The notes beneath the pieces were generated by a model. It saw only the letters and a program-made list of their open reading frames with translations, was not told the origin of the DNA and did no database searches. From assembly GCF_018219815.1 (NCBI RefSeq), contig NZ_JADMKU010000003.1, forward strand, positions 62,001 through 126,000: a stretch of DNA of 64,000 nucleotides. Direction: 5' to 3'. A program made the translations under genes and the position numbers. Origin of the DNA: Thalassovita aquimarina. Its GTDB lineage: Bacteria > Pseudomonadota > Alphaproteobacteria > Rhodobacterales > Rhodobacteraceae. Shown here piece by piece: positions 6,991-16,126 of the stretch (its first letter is position 1; each line of letters opens with the position of its first letter).

Positions 6991-8511
6991 CTATTTTTCG
7001 GCGGCTTCTTCGACGTCCTCGGCCATATCCCCTGCCCTGACCGTACCGTCTTCCAGTTCGGCAATCGGATCCACCACCTCGGCCTCCTCGACCTGTTCTT
7101 CTGGCTCGGGTTCGGCCGCTTTGCTGTGATCCTCCAGCGATCCGACGATCAGCGGCAGCATGGCGACGCCGGTGGCCGAGGCGACCTCGCTTTCGGGCGG
7201 GGATTGCCAGCTCAGGGTGTCGAAACCGCCGCAGTTTTCGCAGACCGGCACCCATTCGTTATGGATGGTATGGCACTTGTCGCAAACCCATTGCGGCCCG
7301 CGCGGCGCGTTCAGCGCCCGCGCCAGCCATCCCTTGACCACCGTGTCGCTGGCGCCTTCGCCGCGCGCCACCGCCGCCATGATGGTCAGCGCCCGTGAAT
7401 CGGGGTTGTCGTCGACCAGATCCCCCAGAGCGCGACGGGCGGCGGGGAAATCTTCCGCCGCGATCTGCAATTCGGCCTCCAGCAGCCTGGATTCGCGGTG
7501 ATCGGGCACCAGGTGCAACAGCGGCTGGAACCGTTTCAGCCGCTCGGCGGCGCTTTCGTCAGGGTGGATCGCCGCGAAAGCGGCGGCTAGGTCGGGATGC
7601 GGATGCACCGACCAGGCCTTTTTCAGCATCCGCGCCGCCTTGCGCAGTTGCTGCTTTTCGATCAATGCGCGCGCCGCCAGCGCCGCTGCCGGCACCAAAT
7701 CGGGCGACAGGCGGTTGGCCTCGATCGCTTCGTCCATCGCCTCGGCGCTGTTGCCTTGCTGCAGGATCGCTTTGGCTTCCGACAACGCCAGAACCGCGTC
7801 GCGGCGCTTGTGCACGTCGCGCGGCAGCGAGCCGTTTTTCAGCTTCAGGTTCAGCGTGCCGCGTGCGCCGGACCAATCGCGGGCCTGGGCCTGCAATTGC
7901 AGCAGCGTATCCTGGGTTTCCTCGTGCTTGGGCTTCAGCGCGATGGCCTTTTCCGCCAGTTTCCGCGCGGTATCGGCATCGCCTTCGGACAGTTTCTGTT
8001 TCATGATGCCGCGCACGCCCACGAAGCGCGTCTTGTCGTCCTTCAGCAGCCGCTTGTAGACATCCTGCGCCTTCTTGGTGTCGCCGGCCATTTCCGCCGC
8101 CTGCGCGGTCAGAAGGTTGGTCAGTCCCGGCTTGCCGAGGAATTTCTCGGCCCGCGCCGCCTTGTTCATCGCCACACGCGGTTCGCCCGAGGCCAGCGCC
8201 ATCATCCCTTCGGTCAGCGCCTGGTACCCTTTGCGTTCGCGGTTGCGATCGAAATAGCGCGACAGCGCGGTTTCATCGCCGTTGAGGAATTTCAGAACCG
8301 CCACGCCCAGCGACGCCAGTTTCAACACCAGCCACAACGACAGCAGCAGAACCACCAGCGCGATGACCGAGGTCAGCGGCGTCAGGTTCAATTCGATACC
8401 GGCAAAGGCGATGCGCAAACCGCCTTCCATTTCAAGCAGATGCGCCGCGCCCAAGGCCGCCGACGCGACGAGGACAACGAAAAGCACAATCTTGATAAGA
8501 GACCAAAGCAT
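6991..8511 (-). CDS. hemY: HemY-like membrane TPR protein
   Basis: A 506-residue inner-membrane protein. Two hydrophobic segments lie at about 1-24 and 41-66, followed by a long helical, TPR-like region and a C-terminal zinc-ribbon-like motif CDKCHTIHNEWVPVCENCGG. This is the alphaproteobacterial HemY architecture, found in haem operons but with an unclear biochemical role; it is not protoporphyrinogen oxidase. I use the ATG at 8511 (MLWSLIKIVLF), preceded by AGAGGA and 14 bases after the mic60 stop; upstream in-frame residues to 8604 overlap mic60 and are not credible. The acidic tail (about 440-506) is rich in Glu and Pro. It forms an operon with hemD and mic60. Confidence 0.93.
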   Translation of the reverse strand: MLWSLIKIVLFVVLVASAALGAAHLLEMEGGLRIAFAGIELNLTPLTSVIALVVLLLSLWLVLKLASLGVAVLKFLNGDETALSRYFDRNRERKGYQALTEGMMALASGEPRVAMNKAARAEKFLGKPGLTNLLTAQAAEMAGDTKKAQDVYKRLLKDDKTRFVGVRGIMKQKLSEGDADTARKLAEKAIALKPKHEETQDTLLQLQAQARDWSGARGTLNLKLKNGSLPRDVHKRRDAVLALSEAKAILQQGNSAEAMDEAIEANRLSPDLVPAAALAARALIEKQQLRKAARMLKKAWSVHPHPDLAAAFAAIHPDESAAERLKRFQPLLHLVPDHRESRLLEAELQIAAEDFPAARRALGDLVDDNPDSRALTIMAAVARGEGASDTVVKGWLARALNAPRGPQWVCDKCHTIHNEWVPVCENCGGFDTLSWQSPPESEVASATGVAMLPLIVGSLEDHSKAAEPEPEEQVEEAEVVDPIAELEDGTVRAGDMAEDVEEAAEK

Positions 8512-8525
8512 CAATCGTTTTCCTC

Positions 8526-9824
8526 TTAATTGCTCATCAACTGCTGGCTCAGCGCCTCGGCGGCGGCCAAACCATCGGCCCGCTGGGTGGCCAGCGCCAT
8601 CCAATCGGTCAATTCGACCCGGCCCTGTTCCGGCAAGGCCTCCAATTCGGCCATCGCATCGCTCAGGTGGCCGGCTTTCAGCGCCGCCTCGGCCCGTGAC
8701 AGGATCGCGTCGGCGTCATTGCCTTCACGCGGTTCCAGCGACCGCACGCCCAGATGATCGCGCAGGAAATTCAACGCGCCGCCATCGGTTTCGGCCTGGC
8801 GCGCGGCCTTCAGCGCGGCACGCGCCGCATCGGGGAAAGCTTCCTGCAACGCGGCACGGGTCGGCACGCCGTCGACCATGCGGTCCAACGCCTCCGGCAC
8901 TTTGATCCCGGCCTGTTTCAGGTCGCTCACCGGTTCGGCGAAAGACGCGCCGGTGTCCATGGCAACCTGAATCCGGGCCAGTGCGCCACGCAAAACGGTA
9001 TCGCGGGCGGTTGCGACGGCTTCTGCTTTCTTCGCCTCGGCCACGGCCAGCATGTCCTCGATCTCGCTGCGCTGGTTGGCCATCGACTGCTGCAGCGCCT
9101 TCAGTTCGCGCTCGTAAGCCTCGACCACCTCTTGCGATGCGGATTCGGTGATGGGGCGCTTTTCCATGTCGGTCAGGCGCGCTTGGTAGCCGTCGATCTG
9201 GGCTGCAAGCTGCTGCAAACGGGTGCCGTTCTGGTCAACCCTTTCCGCAAGCTGCCCAAGGTCTGCGCTCGGATCGGACGGTATCTTGAGGCTGTCGACC
9301 TTGTCGGCCAGCGCATCGACCTTCTTGGCCTGCGCCGCTAGGCCGGTTTGCATCTGGGTTCGCAGATCGTCGATTCCGCTACCACCGGACAAACCACCGG
9401 GCAGCAAGTAAAGCGCGCCCCCGGCCCCGATCCCGGCGGCGATCACGCCGCCCAGAATCGCGGGCCAGAACCCGCCCTTGCGCACCACGACAGGTTCGGG
9501 CGCTGGCGCAACGGGCGTGTCTTCAACGGGTTCTTCCTCGGGCGGTTCCGCCCCGCGGTCCGCTTCTTCGGCAACATCCAGCTCTTCGGACTGTTCAGCG
9601 AAATCGGAACTGGGCTCAGGTTCTTCAACCGCTTCGGGTTCCGCCGCGATGTCCGATTCAGCGCTTTCACCGGGTTCTGCGTCCCCTTCCCCGGTCTCTT
9701 CCCCGGAAACGGCATCATCCTGTTTGGCGCCCGTTTCCTCTGCAACATCGTCAGCGATAACCGCATCTTCGATCTCTGCAGGGCTGTCTTCGGATTGATC
9801 TGCGGTTTTCTTGGGATCGGACAC
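8526..9824 (-). CDS. Mitofilin/Mic60-domain inner-membrane protein
   Basis: A 432-residue protein from a GTG start at 9824 with AAGGTGG eight bases upstream. Domains in order: a very acidic, low-complexity cytoplasmic region (1-110); one membrane helix with glycine zipper features (GGVIAAGIGAGGALYLL, about 122-138); a long coiled coil (about 155-260); and a C-terminal mitofilin-like domain. Alphaproteobacterial Mic60 proteins of this design shape inner-membrane invaginations and are relatives of mitochondrial MICOS Mic60. The position between hemD and hemY is the usual one. This assignment rests on domain order and neighbourhood rather than a sharp sequence motif. Confidence 0.87.
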   Translation of the reverse strand: MSDPKKTADQSEDSPAEIEDAVIADDVAEETGAKQDDAVSGEETGEGDAEPGESAESDIAAEPEAVEEPEPSSDFAEQSEELDVAEEADRGAEPPEEEPVEDTPVAPAPEPVVVRKGGFWPAILGGVIAAGIGAGGALYLLPGGLSGGSGIDDLRTQMQTGLAAQAKKVDALADKVDSLKIPSDPSADLGQLAERVDQNGTRLQQLAAQIDGYQARLTDMEKRPITESASQEVVEAYERELKALQQSMANQRSEIEDMLAVAEAKKAEAVATARDTVLRGALARIQVAMDTGASFAEPVSDLKQAGIKVPEALDRMVDGVPTRAALQEAFPDAARAALKAARQAETDGGALNFLRDHLGVRSLEPREGNDADAILSRAEAALKAGHLSDAMAELEALPEQGRVELTDWMALATQRADGLAAAEALSQQLMSN

Positions 9825-9908
9825 CTGCGCCCACCTTTCGAATCTCTGAAATTCGTGAACCTGAATAGTGATGTAAGCTTACTTTCCGCCGAATGAACCC
9901 TCAAGCGA

Positions 9909-10595
9909 TCACCCTGCGGCCATCAGTCTCTCTATCGCGGCGATCATCGCGGTCGCGTCAGGCGTTTGCGCCCGCTCGACCCGCCGCACCGGCAATGTGC
10001 CAAGGGCTTCGATCACCGCATCGCTCATCGCGGCGATGAAAAGCGGCGCCTGGCCCACATGCTGGCGGGCGAAGATTTTCGCGCTGCGCGGCGAAAAAAG
10101 CGGCACGATCACCGTCTGTTCACCACGAAGCAGCGTTTCTGCCACCGTGCTCAGCGGTGTTTCACGCTGTTCGTAAACCACTTCTTCGCGCGTTTCGATC
10201 CCTGCATCCGTCAGCCGTTCGGCCAGCCGCCCGCGCGCGTGGCGGCCGTGCAGATGCAACAGAGGCCCCGACGGATGATCGGCCATTATCCGCTGAAACA
10301 GGTCCTCGGCGTTCCGTTCCACCGCGATCGGATCGAACCCCGCCGCCCGCGCCGCATCGGCAGTCGCCGACCCGACCGCGTAGCACGGCATGCCCTGCCC
10401 CTCGGCCACCGCCAACAGGGCATTCTGCGAGGTGAAAATCACCGCCCGGGCACCGGCAAGATCGGGCGCGCGTCCTACCGGGTCGATCTGCAAAAGTGGC
10501 GAAATCATCATTGGCACATCGCCCAGCCGCTGCCGCAGCTGCGCCGCGAAACGCTGCGAAGACGCCAAGGGCCGGGTCAGCAGGAGTGTCGCCAT
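9909..10595 (-). CDS. hemD: Uroporphyrinogen-III synthase
   Basis: A 228-residue protein that would close and invert ring D of hydroxymethylbilane to make uroporphyrinogen III. It shows the family's two-lobe pattern: an N-terminal LLTRP, a VIFTSQNAL segment, a VGSATADAARAAGF segment, LHLHGRHARGRLAERL, and a C-terminal FSPRSAKIFA. The ATG at 10595 fits; the open frame continues antisense through tsaD to 11498 and that extension is spurious. It is the first gene of hemD-mic60-hemY and is divergent from tsaD with a 72-base gap. No hemC lies beside it. Confidence 0.93.
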   Translation of the reverse strand: MATLLLTRPLASSQRFAAQLRQRLGDVPMMISPLLQIDPVGRAPDLAGARAVIFTSQNALLAVAEGQGMPCYAVGSATADAARAAGFDPIAVERNAEDLFQRIMADHPSGPLLHLHGRHARGRLAERLTDAGIETREEVVYEQRETPLSTVAETLLRGEQTVIVPLFSPRSAKIFARQHVGQAPLFIAAMSDAVIEALGTLPVRRVERAQTPDATAMIAAIERLMAAG

Positions 10596-10667
10596 GTCAC
10601 CGCCGGGATTGTTTGAACCTGTCTGCGGTGTTACCTGCGGGGCACCATTCATGCAACGGGCGGGATC

Positions 10668-11765
10668 ATGGGCATAACGCACACCATTCTGGGACTGGAA
10701 AGCAGCTGCGACGATACAGCGGCCGCCGTTGTGCGCCAAAGCGAAGGCGAAGTTCCGGAAATCCTGTCCTCGGTCGTCTTTGGCCAGACCGAGCTTCATG
10801 CCGAATTCGGCGGCGTGGTGCCCGAAATCGCCGCCCGTGCCCATGCCGAAAAAATCGATATTTGCGTGAAACAGGCTCTGGAACAGGCAAATTTGACGCT
10901 GGCCGATATCGACGCCCTCGCGGTGACCGCCGGTCCTGGCCTGATCGGCGGCGTGCTGTCCGGCGTGATGTGCGCCAAGGGATTGGCCGCCGGATCGGGC
11001 AAGCCCCTGATCGGGGTGAACCACCTGGCCGGGCATGCCTTGACGCCGCGGCTGACCGACGGGATCGCCTTTCCCTACCTGATGCTTCTGGTGTCGGGCG
11101 GGCATTGCCAGTTCCTGCTGGTGAAAGGCCCCGAGGATTTCACCCGCCTTGGCGGCACCATCGACGACGCGCCCGGCGAAGCCTTCGACAAGACCGCGCG
11201 GCTTCTGGGCCTGCCGCAACCGGGCGGGCCTGCAGTGCAGGCCGAGGCGGAAAAGGGCGATCCGAAACGGTTCCGCTTTCCCCGGCCGCTGCTGGATCGT
11301 CCCGGCTGCGACATGTCGTTTTCCGGGCTGAAAACCGCTTTGTTGCGTGCCCGCGATCAGGTCGTGGCGGAAAAGGGCGGGCTGACGACACGGGACCGCG
11401 CCGATCTTGCCGCCGGTTTCCAGGCCGCCGTGCGCGACGTTCTGGTGGAAAAAACCCGCCGCGCGCTGGCGCTCTACCTGGCCGAAAACCCCGCGCAACC
11501 GGTTCTGGCGGTGGCCGGTGGCGTGGCCGCGAATACCGCGATTCGGGCCGGGTTAGAGACTGCTTCGGATGAAATGAAGGTCAGTTTCACCGCCCCGCCG
11601 CTGGCCCTATGCACCGACAACGCTGCGATGATCGCCTATGCCGGCCTGGAACGGTTCCGGCTGGGGCATTGCGATGACATGACGCTGGTCGCCCGGCCAC
11701 GCTGGCCACTGGACAAACAGGCCAAAGCCCTGCTTGGATCGGGCAAGAAAGGAGCCAAGGCATGA
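10668..11765 (+). CDS. tsaD: tRNA N6-adenosine threonylcarbamoyltransferase
   Basis: A 365-residue TsaD/Kae1/Gcp protein that transfers the threonylcarbamoyl group to A37 of ANN-decoding tRNAs, in complex with TsaB and TsaE. Seen are the N-terminal [25 protein letters not shown], the metal-binding [16 protein letters not shown] and the C-terminal [10 protein letters not shown]. It is divergent from hemD and overlaps gpsA by four bases (ATGA). Its partner tsaE lies in this window at 24697. Confidence 0.97.
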   Translation: MGITHTILGLESSCDDTAAAVVRQSEGEVPEILSSVVFGQTELHAEFGGVVPEIAARAHAEKIDICVKQALEQANLTLADIDALAVTAGPGLIGGVLSGVMCAKGLAAGSGKPLIGVNHLAGHALTPRLTDGIAFPYLMLLVSGGHCQFLLVKGPEDFTRLGGTIDDAPGEAFDKTARLLGLPQPGGPAVQAEAEKGDPKRFRFPRPLLDRPGCDMSFSGLKTALLRARDQVVAEKGGLTTRDRADLAAGFQAAVRDVLVEKTRRALALYLAENPAQPVLAVAGGVAANTAIRAGLETASDEMKVSFTAPPLALCTDNAAMIAYAGLERFRLGHCDDMTLVARPRWPLDKQAKALLGSGKKGAKA

Positions 11766-12724
11766 TCGCGGTCGCAGGATCAGGGGCATTCGGAACGGCG
11801 CTGGCGATATCGCTGGCCGCCACCGGTCAGGGGGTGCAGCTTTGGGCGCGCGATCCCGCCCATGCCGACGAAATGCGGCAGGCGCGCGAAAATACCCGCC
11901 GCCTGCCTGGCGTGGAATTGCCCGACAACCTGCAGATCATCACCGAACTAGAGACTATTGCAGCCGAAATGCCGGTTCTCCTGGCAGCCCCCATGCAGCG
12001 GCTGCGCGACATGCTGGTGCTGCACAAGCTGGCGCTTGGCGGCCGGCCGCTGGTGGCCTGCTGCAAGGGCGTGGAGCTATCCACCGGGCTGGGCCCGACC
12101 GGAATCATCGAGGAACTGATCCCCTCGGCGAAGCCCGCGATCCTGACCGGCCCCAGTTTCGCCACCGATATCGCCCATGGCCTGCCCACCGCGCTGACGC
12201 TGGCCTGCCGCGATCGCGACGCGGGCCGGGCGCTGCAACAGGCCCTGACAACGCCGAATCTGAGGATTTATCGCACCACCGACACGGTCGGCGCCGAACT
12301 GGGCGGCGCGGTGAAGAACGTGATCGCCATCGCCTCGGGCGCGGTGATGGGAGCGGGATTGGGCGAAAGCGCCCGCGCGGCGCTGATGACCCGCGGCTTT
12401 GCCGAAATGCAGCGTATGGCGCTCGAACTCGGCGCGCGGCCCGATACATTGGCCGGTCTGTCGGGGTTCGGCGACCTGGCTTTGACCTGCACTTCCGAAC
12501 AGTCGCGCAATTACCGCTATGGCCAATCGCTGGGCCGGGGCGAAAGCTTCGATGCGGATATCACCGTCGAAGGCGCCGCCACGTCCCGCGCCGTGCTGGA
12601 CCAGGCACGCGAGATGAAGATCGACATGCCGATCACCGAAGCGGTGGTGGCAATGCTTGACGGCACTTTGCAGCTGCGTCAGGCGATGGAAATGCTGCTG
12701 TCCCGACCCCTGAAGGAGGAATGA
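11762..12724 (+). CDS. gpsA: Glycerol-3-phosphate dehydrogenase [NAD(P)+]
   Basis: A 320-residue cytoplasmic enzyme that reduces dihydroxyacetone phosphate to sn-glycerol-3-phosphate for phospholipid synthesis. The Rossmann start is [18 protein letters not shown] (about 2-19). Other landmarks are [15 protein letters not shown], the catalytic-lysine region [13 protein letters not shown] and [13 protein letters not shown]. It overlaps the tsaD stop by four bases and is followed directly by the YciI gene, so the four genes tsaD-gpsA-yciI-EVE form one operon. Confidence 0.97.
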   Translation: MIAVAGSGAFGTALAISLAATGQGVQLWARDPAHADEMRQARENTRRLPGVELPDNLQIITELETIAAEMPVLLAAPMQRLRDMLVLHKLALGGRPLVACCKGVELSTGLGPTGIIEELIPSAKPAILTGPSFATDIAHGLPTALTLACRDRDAGRALQQALTTPNLRIYRTTDTVGAELGGAVKNVIAIASGAVMGAGLGESARAALMTRGFAEMQRMALELGARPDTLAGLSGFGDLALTCTSEQSRNYRYGQSLGRGESFDADITVEGAATSRAVLDQAREMKIDMPITEAVVAMLDGTLQLRQAMEMLLSRPLKEE

Positions 12725-12994
12725 ATGCTGATAGCCCTGATCGCGCGCGACAAGAAAGGCGCGCTTGATATCCGCAAGGCCAACCGAGACGCCCACCTGG
12801 CCTATATTGATGCGACCGGCGTTGTCGCACAGGCCGGCCCGCTGATCGAAAACGACGACATGGCCGGTTCGCTGGTCATCCTCGACGTGGCCGACATGGC
12901 GGCGGCGGAAGACTGGGCCGCGAACGACCCCTATGCCAAGGCGGGCCTGTTCGATAAGGTCGAGCTGATCGAATGGAAAAAGGTGATCGGCTGA
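12725..12994 (+). CDS. YciI-family protein
   Basis: An 89-residue single-domain protein with the YciI ferredoxin-like fold: MLIALIARDKKGALDIRKAN at the start, then HLAYIDATG, GSLVILDVADMAAAEDWAANDPYAKAGLF. Family members carry a conserved His-Asp pair and are linked to small-molecule dehydrochlorinase-like or stress roles, but no physiological substrate is established. The ATG directly follows the gpsA stop and has AAGGAGGA four bases before it. Its stop overlaps the next start (TGATG). Confidence 0.92.
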   Translation: MLIALIARDKKGALDIRKANRDAHLAYIDATGVVAQAGPLIENDDMAGSLVILDVADMAAAEDWAANDPYAKAGLFDKVELIEWKKVIG

Positions 12995-13413
12995 TGCGGT
13001 ACTGGCTGTTCAAATCCGAACCCTCGACCTGGGGCTGGCACGACCAGATCGGCAAGGGCGAGCAGGGCGAGGAATGGGACGGCGTGCGCAACTACCAAGC
13101 GCGCAATTTCATGCGCGACATGAAACTCGGCGATCGCGGTTTCTTCTACCATTCGCAGAAGGAAAAGGCGGTCGTCGGCATTGTCGAGGTCTGCGCCGAG
13201 GCGCATCCCGACAGCACCACCGACGATCCGCGTTGGGAATGCGTCGACATCAAGGCGGTCGAGCCAGTGAAAACCCCGGTCACGCTGGACCAGATCAAGG
13301 CCGACGAACGGCTGTCCGACATGGTTCTGGTGAAGAATTCCCGCCTGTCGGTGCAGCCGGTCACGGCCGAGCAATGGCAAATCGTCTGTGCCATGGCGGG
13401 TGTAAGTCCCTAG
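12994..13413 (+). CDS. EVE-domain protein
   Basis: A 139-residue PUA-like EVE domain protein. The start MRYWLFKSEPSTWGW and the segments WDGVRNYQARNFMRDM, GFFYHS and VGIVEV are typical. EVE domains bind modified bases in DNA or RNA and are related to thymocyte nuclear protein 1. I use the ATG at 12994, which overlaps the YciI stop by one base, instead of the in-frame ATG at 12973, which would lie inside yciI. The role here is unknown; the tsaD operon setting suggests nucleic-acid modification biology but does not prove it. Confidence 0.93.
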   Translation: MRYWLFKSEPSTWGWHDQIGKGEQGEEWDGVRNYQARNFMRDMKLGDRGFFYHSQKEKAVVGIVEVCAEAHPDSTTDDPRWECVDIKAVEPVKTPVTLDQIKADERLSDMVLVKNSRLSVQPVTAEQWQIVCAMAGVSP

Positions 13414-13474
13414 CCTTGCTCGAAAAGATCGGGCAGTCTTCCCGCGCAACACATTGCGAACAGGGGAGAAAGCA

Positions 13475-13867
13475 ATGGAATTCGTGAACGTCTTCGCGGC
13501 GGCAATTGCCGCCTATGGTTTCGGCGCGCTCTGGTACATGGTCAATTCCAAGACCTGGATGGAGGCCTCGGGCGTGGAACTGGGCGCGGACGGACAACCG
13601 AAGGACCGTTCGCCGATGCCCTATATCGTATCCTTCATCTGCGTGGTGATCGTGGCCGGGATGATGCGGCACGTCTTTTCGCTGGCGGGGATCGACACGC
13701 TGGGGATGGGCGTGGTGGCCGGGCTTGGTGTCGGGCTGTTCCTGGTGACGCCGTGGATCGTCACAAATTACACCTTTGCACGCAAACCCCGCGCGCTGAG
13801 CCTGATCGACGGCGGTTATGCCACCGGCGGCTGCACCATCATCGGGGCGGTGCTGACCCTGTTCTGA
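13475..13867 (+). CDS. DUF1761 small membrane protein
   Basis: A 130-residue protein with four hydrophobic segments, an N-terminal MEFVNVFAAAIAAYGFGALW and a central loop holding NSKTWMEASG. This matches the DUF1761 family of uncharacterised inner-membrane proteins. The ATG at 13475 has GGGGAGAAAGCA just upstream, which decides it over the in-frame ATG at 13454. It stands alone, converging on glmM with 24 bases between stops. Confidence 0.85.
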   Translation: MEFVNVFAAAIAAYGFGALWYMVNSKTWMEASGVELGADGQPKDRSPMPYIVSFICVVIVAGMMRHVFSLAGIDTLGMGVVAGLGVGLFLVTPWIVTNYTFARKPRALSLIDGGYATGGCTIIGAVLTLF

Positions 13868-13891
13868 TCCCGAAAAAGGCTCTGTTCCGGC

Positions 13892-15232
13892 CTAGCAGAC
13901 GGTTTCGACCGCGCTGCAGATTGACGTGATGACGTCGTCCAGCAGGGCCTGATCGGTGGATTCGCCCATCACCCGGATCAACGGTTCGGTGCCCGATTTG
14001 CGGATCAGAAGCCGCCCGTCGCCGTCCAGCCGCTTTTCGCCGTCGGCGATGGCCTGCTGCACGCAATCGGTTTCAAGCGGCAACTTGCCCGGCGCATAGC
14101 GCACGTTGCGCAGGATCTGCGGCACCGGATCGAAGACGCGGGCCAGATCGCTGGCCTTGCGGCCGGTTTCGACCATCGCGCGCAGGAATTGCAGCGCCGC
14201 GATCAACCCATCGCCGGTGGTGGCGTAATCGGTCATCACAATATGGCCCGACTGTTCGCCGCCCAGGTTGAAGCCTTTTTGGCGCATCTTTTCGACCACG
14301 TAACGATCGCCCACGGCAGTCCGTTCCAGAGCGATGCCCTGATCGGCAAGGTAGCGTTCCATGCCGAGGTTCGACATCACCGTCGCCACCAGGGTATCAC
14401 CCGCGAGAATGCCGTCGCGTTTCCAGAGCGACGCGATCAGCGCCATGATCTGGTCGCCATCGGCCTGGTCGCCGTTTTCATCGAGGATGATCACCCGGTC
14501 GGCATCGCCATCGAGGCAGATGCCCAGGTTGGCGCGGGTTTCGCGCACCTTGGCCGCCGCAAGCGCGGTATCTGTCGATCCGCAACCGTCGTTGATGTTG
14601 CGCCCGTTCGGGGTGACGCCCAGCGGCACCACCTCGGCGCCCAGTTCCCACAGAACCGCCGGTGCGGCCTTGTAGGCGGCGCCGTTGGCGCAATCCAGAA
14701 CCACCCGCAGCCCGTCGAGCCGCAACTTGTTGGGGAAGGTCGTCTTGGCATATTCCACGTAGCGGCCCAGGGCGTCGTCGATCCGCTTGGCGCGGCCGAT
14801 GTTTTCCGGCGCGGCCAGCGCCACACCTTCGTTCAGCAGCCGTTCGATTTCCACCTCGGCGTCATCCGACAACTTGTACCCGTCGGGGCCGAAGAACTTG
14901 ATGCCGTTGTCATAGGCGGGGTTGTGGCTGGCCGAAATCATCACGCCGACATCGGCGCGCATCGAATGGGTCAAATACCCAATCGCCGGGGTCGGCATCG
15001 GGCCGAGCAGCAGCACGTTCATGCCGGTGGAGGTGAACCCGGCGGTCAGCGCGTTTTCCAGCATGTAGCCCGACAGCCGGGTATCCTTGCCGATCACCAC
15101 CCGGTGTTCCTGCTGGTCGCGGCGGAAATACCGCCCCGCCGCCGCGCCGAGCTTCATCGCCAGTTCCGCCGTCATCGGATAACTGTTGGTAAGCCCGCGC
15201 ACCCCGTCGGTGCCGAAAAGAGACCGTGTCAT
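13892..15232 (-). CDS. glmM: Phosphoglucosamine mutase
   Basis: A 446-residue enzyme interconverting glucosamine-6-phosphate and glucosamine-1-phosphate, feeding UDP-GlcNAc for cell wall and lipopolysaccharide. The start [13 protein letters not shown] is the family signature. The phosphoserine is Ser102 in [16 protein letters not shown], the metal loop is DGDADR and the late phosphate-binding loop is [15 protein letters not shown] chose ATG 15232, preceded by GAGGGG; sixteen extra upstream residues in the open frame look spurious. It is a single gene. Confidence 0.97.
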   Translation of the reverse strand: MTRSLFGTDGVRGLTNSYPMTAELAMKLGAAAGRYFRRDQQEHRVVIGKDTRLSGYMLENALTAGFTSTGMNVLLLGPMPTPAIGYLTHSMRADVGVMISASHNPAYDNGIKFFGPDGYKLSDDAEVEIERLLNEGVALAAPENIGRAKRIDDALGRYVEYAKTTFPNKLRLDGLRVVLDCANGAAYKAAPAVLWELGAEVVPLGVTPNGRNINDGCGSTDTALAAAKVRETRANLGICLDGDADRVIILDENGDQADGDQIMALIASLWKRDGILAGDTLVATVMSNLGMERYLADQGIALERTAVGDRYVVEKMRQKGFNLGGEQSGHIVMTDYATTGDGLIAALQFLRAMVETGRKASDLARVFDPVPQILRNVRYAPGKLPLETDCVQQAIADGEKRLDGDGRLLIRKSGTEPLIRVMGESTDQALLDDVITSICSAVETVC

Positions 15233-15393
15233 TGCCCGCTGACCCCTCAGATTTCTTTTATTTGGCCCGTTCCTACGCACCGGGTCCGATCAAGTCCACC
15301 CGAACGCTGGTACCGTCACGGGCATTTTGCGCATAAACTCGCCGGTTCCGGCGTGATCGCGACACAGTCTGAAACATTTCGACGGTGCCGTGA

Positions 15394-15735
15394 TCAGCCG
15401 TAAATCGATTCCCGGCCGAAATGCTTGACCAGCATGTAATAGACGACGGCGCGGTATTTGCGCGGCTCGTCGCGGCCATAATCGTCGATCACCGATCTTA
15501 TCGCCGCCATCAGTTCCGGCCCGTCTTCCAGGCTGAGCTTGCGGATCAGGAAGTTGTTGCGGATCAGCGCCAGTTCGGATTGCTGGGTTGCCGCCACGAT
15601 CGAGCCGTCGGGATCATAGATCGCCGGGCCGCAACCGATGGTCACCTTTTCCAGCAGGTCCATATCCGGTTCCATGCCGCATTTGGATTTCAGATCCTCG
15701 GCATATTTCGCGATCAATTCGCCCCGCTTGCCCAT
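15394..15735 (-). CDS. DUF2853-like small protein
   Basis: A 113-residue soluble protein beginning MGKRGELIAKYAEDLKSKCG, with a central SELALIRNNFLIRKL and an ending HFGRESIYG. This fits the DUF2853 family of uncharacterised proteins. There is no signal peptide or membrane segment. It is 161 bases upstream of glmM on the same strand; a small hairpin (15340-15353) lies between them. Confidence 0.75.
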   Translation of the reverse strand: MGKRGELIAKYAEDLKSKCGMEPDMDLLEKVTIGCGPAIYDPDGSIVAATQQSELALIRNNFLIRKLSLEDGPELMAAIRSVIDDYGRDEPRKYRAVVYYMLVKHFGRESIYG

Positions 15736-15850
15736 CGCTTTGCCCTCGTGATTCAGTGCCTAATCCTGCACAAGTCCGCCCGAAAAGAACCGATCAAAGC
15801 CTAGCCGCCTAGACACCAAGGACAAAGAAAAACTTGCGGCAAGAGGGTAT

Positions 15851-15893
15851 GCCCGAGCGCGCGCTCGGGCGATGCGGCGCCGGGCGGCGCCGC
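15851..15893. repeat. Tandem palindromes, REP-like
   Basis: 15851-15870 is a perfect 20-base palindrome, GCCCGAGCGC followed by its complement GCGCTCGGGC. Three bases later GCGGCGCC-gggc-GGCGCCGC (15874-15893) forms a perfect 8-bp hairpin. No T-run follows on either strand, so they are not simple terminators. They look like a dispersed intergenic element. Confidence 0.6.
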
Positions 15894-15939
15894 CGTTCCG
15901 GGATCGATCCCCCCGCTCGAATGCCCCAAAAGTCCGGCA

Positions 15940-15968
15940 TTGACAGGGCGCGGACGCATCGCCTAACC
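15940..15968 (+). promoter_or_regulatory. Candidate promoter for the hydrolase gene
   Basis: TTGACA at 15940-15945, a 17-base spacer, then CTAACC at 15963-15968. The -35 is perfect and the -10 is weak. It would give a leader of about 150 bases before the start at 16127. Confidence 0.3.
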
Positions 15969-16094
15969 GTGCCACATCCGGGCAATCCGGAAACAAGAGG
16001 CGGTCATGAAACTCATCCGTTAGCGATACTGGGGCAACGACATCGGCGCCGGGCAGCAACCCGGCGAAATCGTTTTTGCACCAAAATGACGGAG

Positions 16095-16116
16095 CGCGAA
16101 GGGCATCCCCTTCGCG
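16095..16116 (+). promoter_or_regulatory. Hairpin just upstream of hydrolase start
   Basis: CGCGAAGGG and CCCTTCGCG form a perfect 9-bp stem with a CATC loop, ending ten bases before the ATG at 16127. There is no T-run after it, so termination is unlikely. Its position over the expected ribosome-binding region suggests an effect on translation. Confidence 0.4.
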
Positions 16117-16126
16117 GACATGACAC

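Larger units (their letters stand above)
15736..16126. other. Structured gene-free interval
   Basis: I see no gene here. The interval holds two abutting palindromes (15851-15893), a promoter-like TTGACA element at 15940 and a 9-bp hairpin ending ten bases before the hydrolase start. The antisense frame 15760-16134 has no protein-family character. Confidence 0.55.

Noticed and set aside
10596-11498. N-terminal extension of HemD through tsaD
   Set aside because: The upstream 300 codons lie antisense to tsaD and do not resemble HemD; ATG 10595 gives the normal length.
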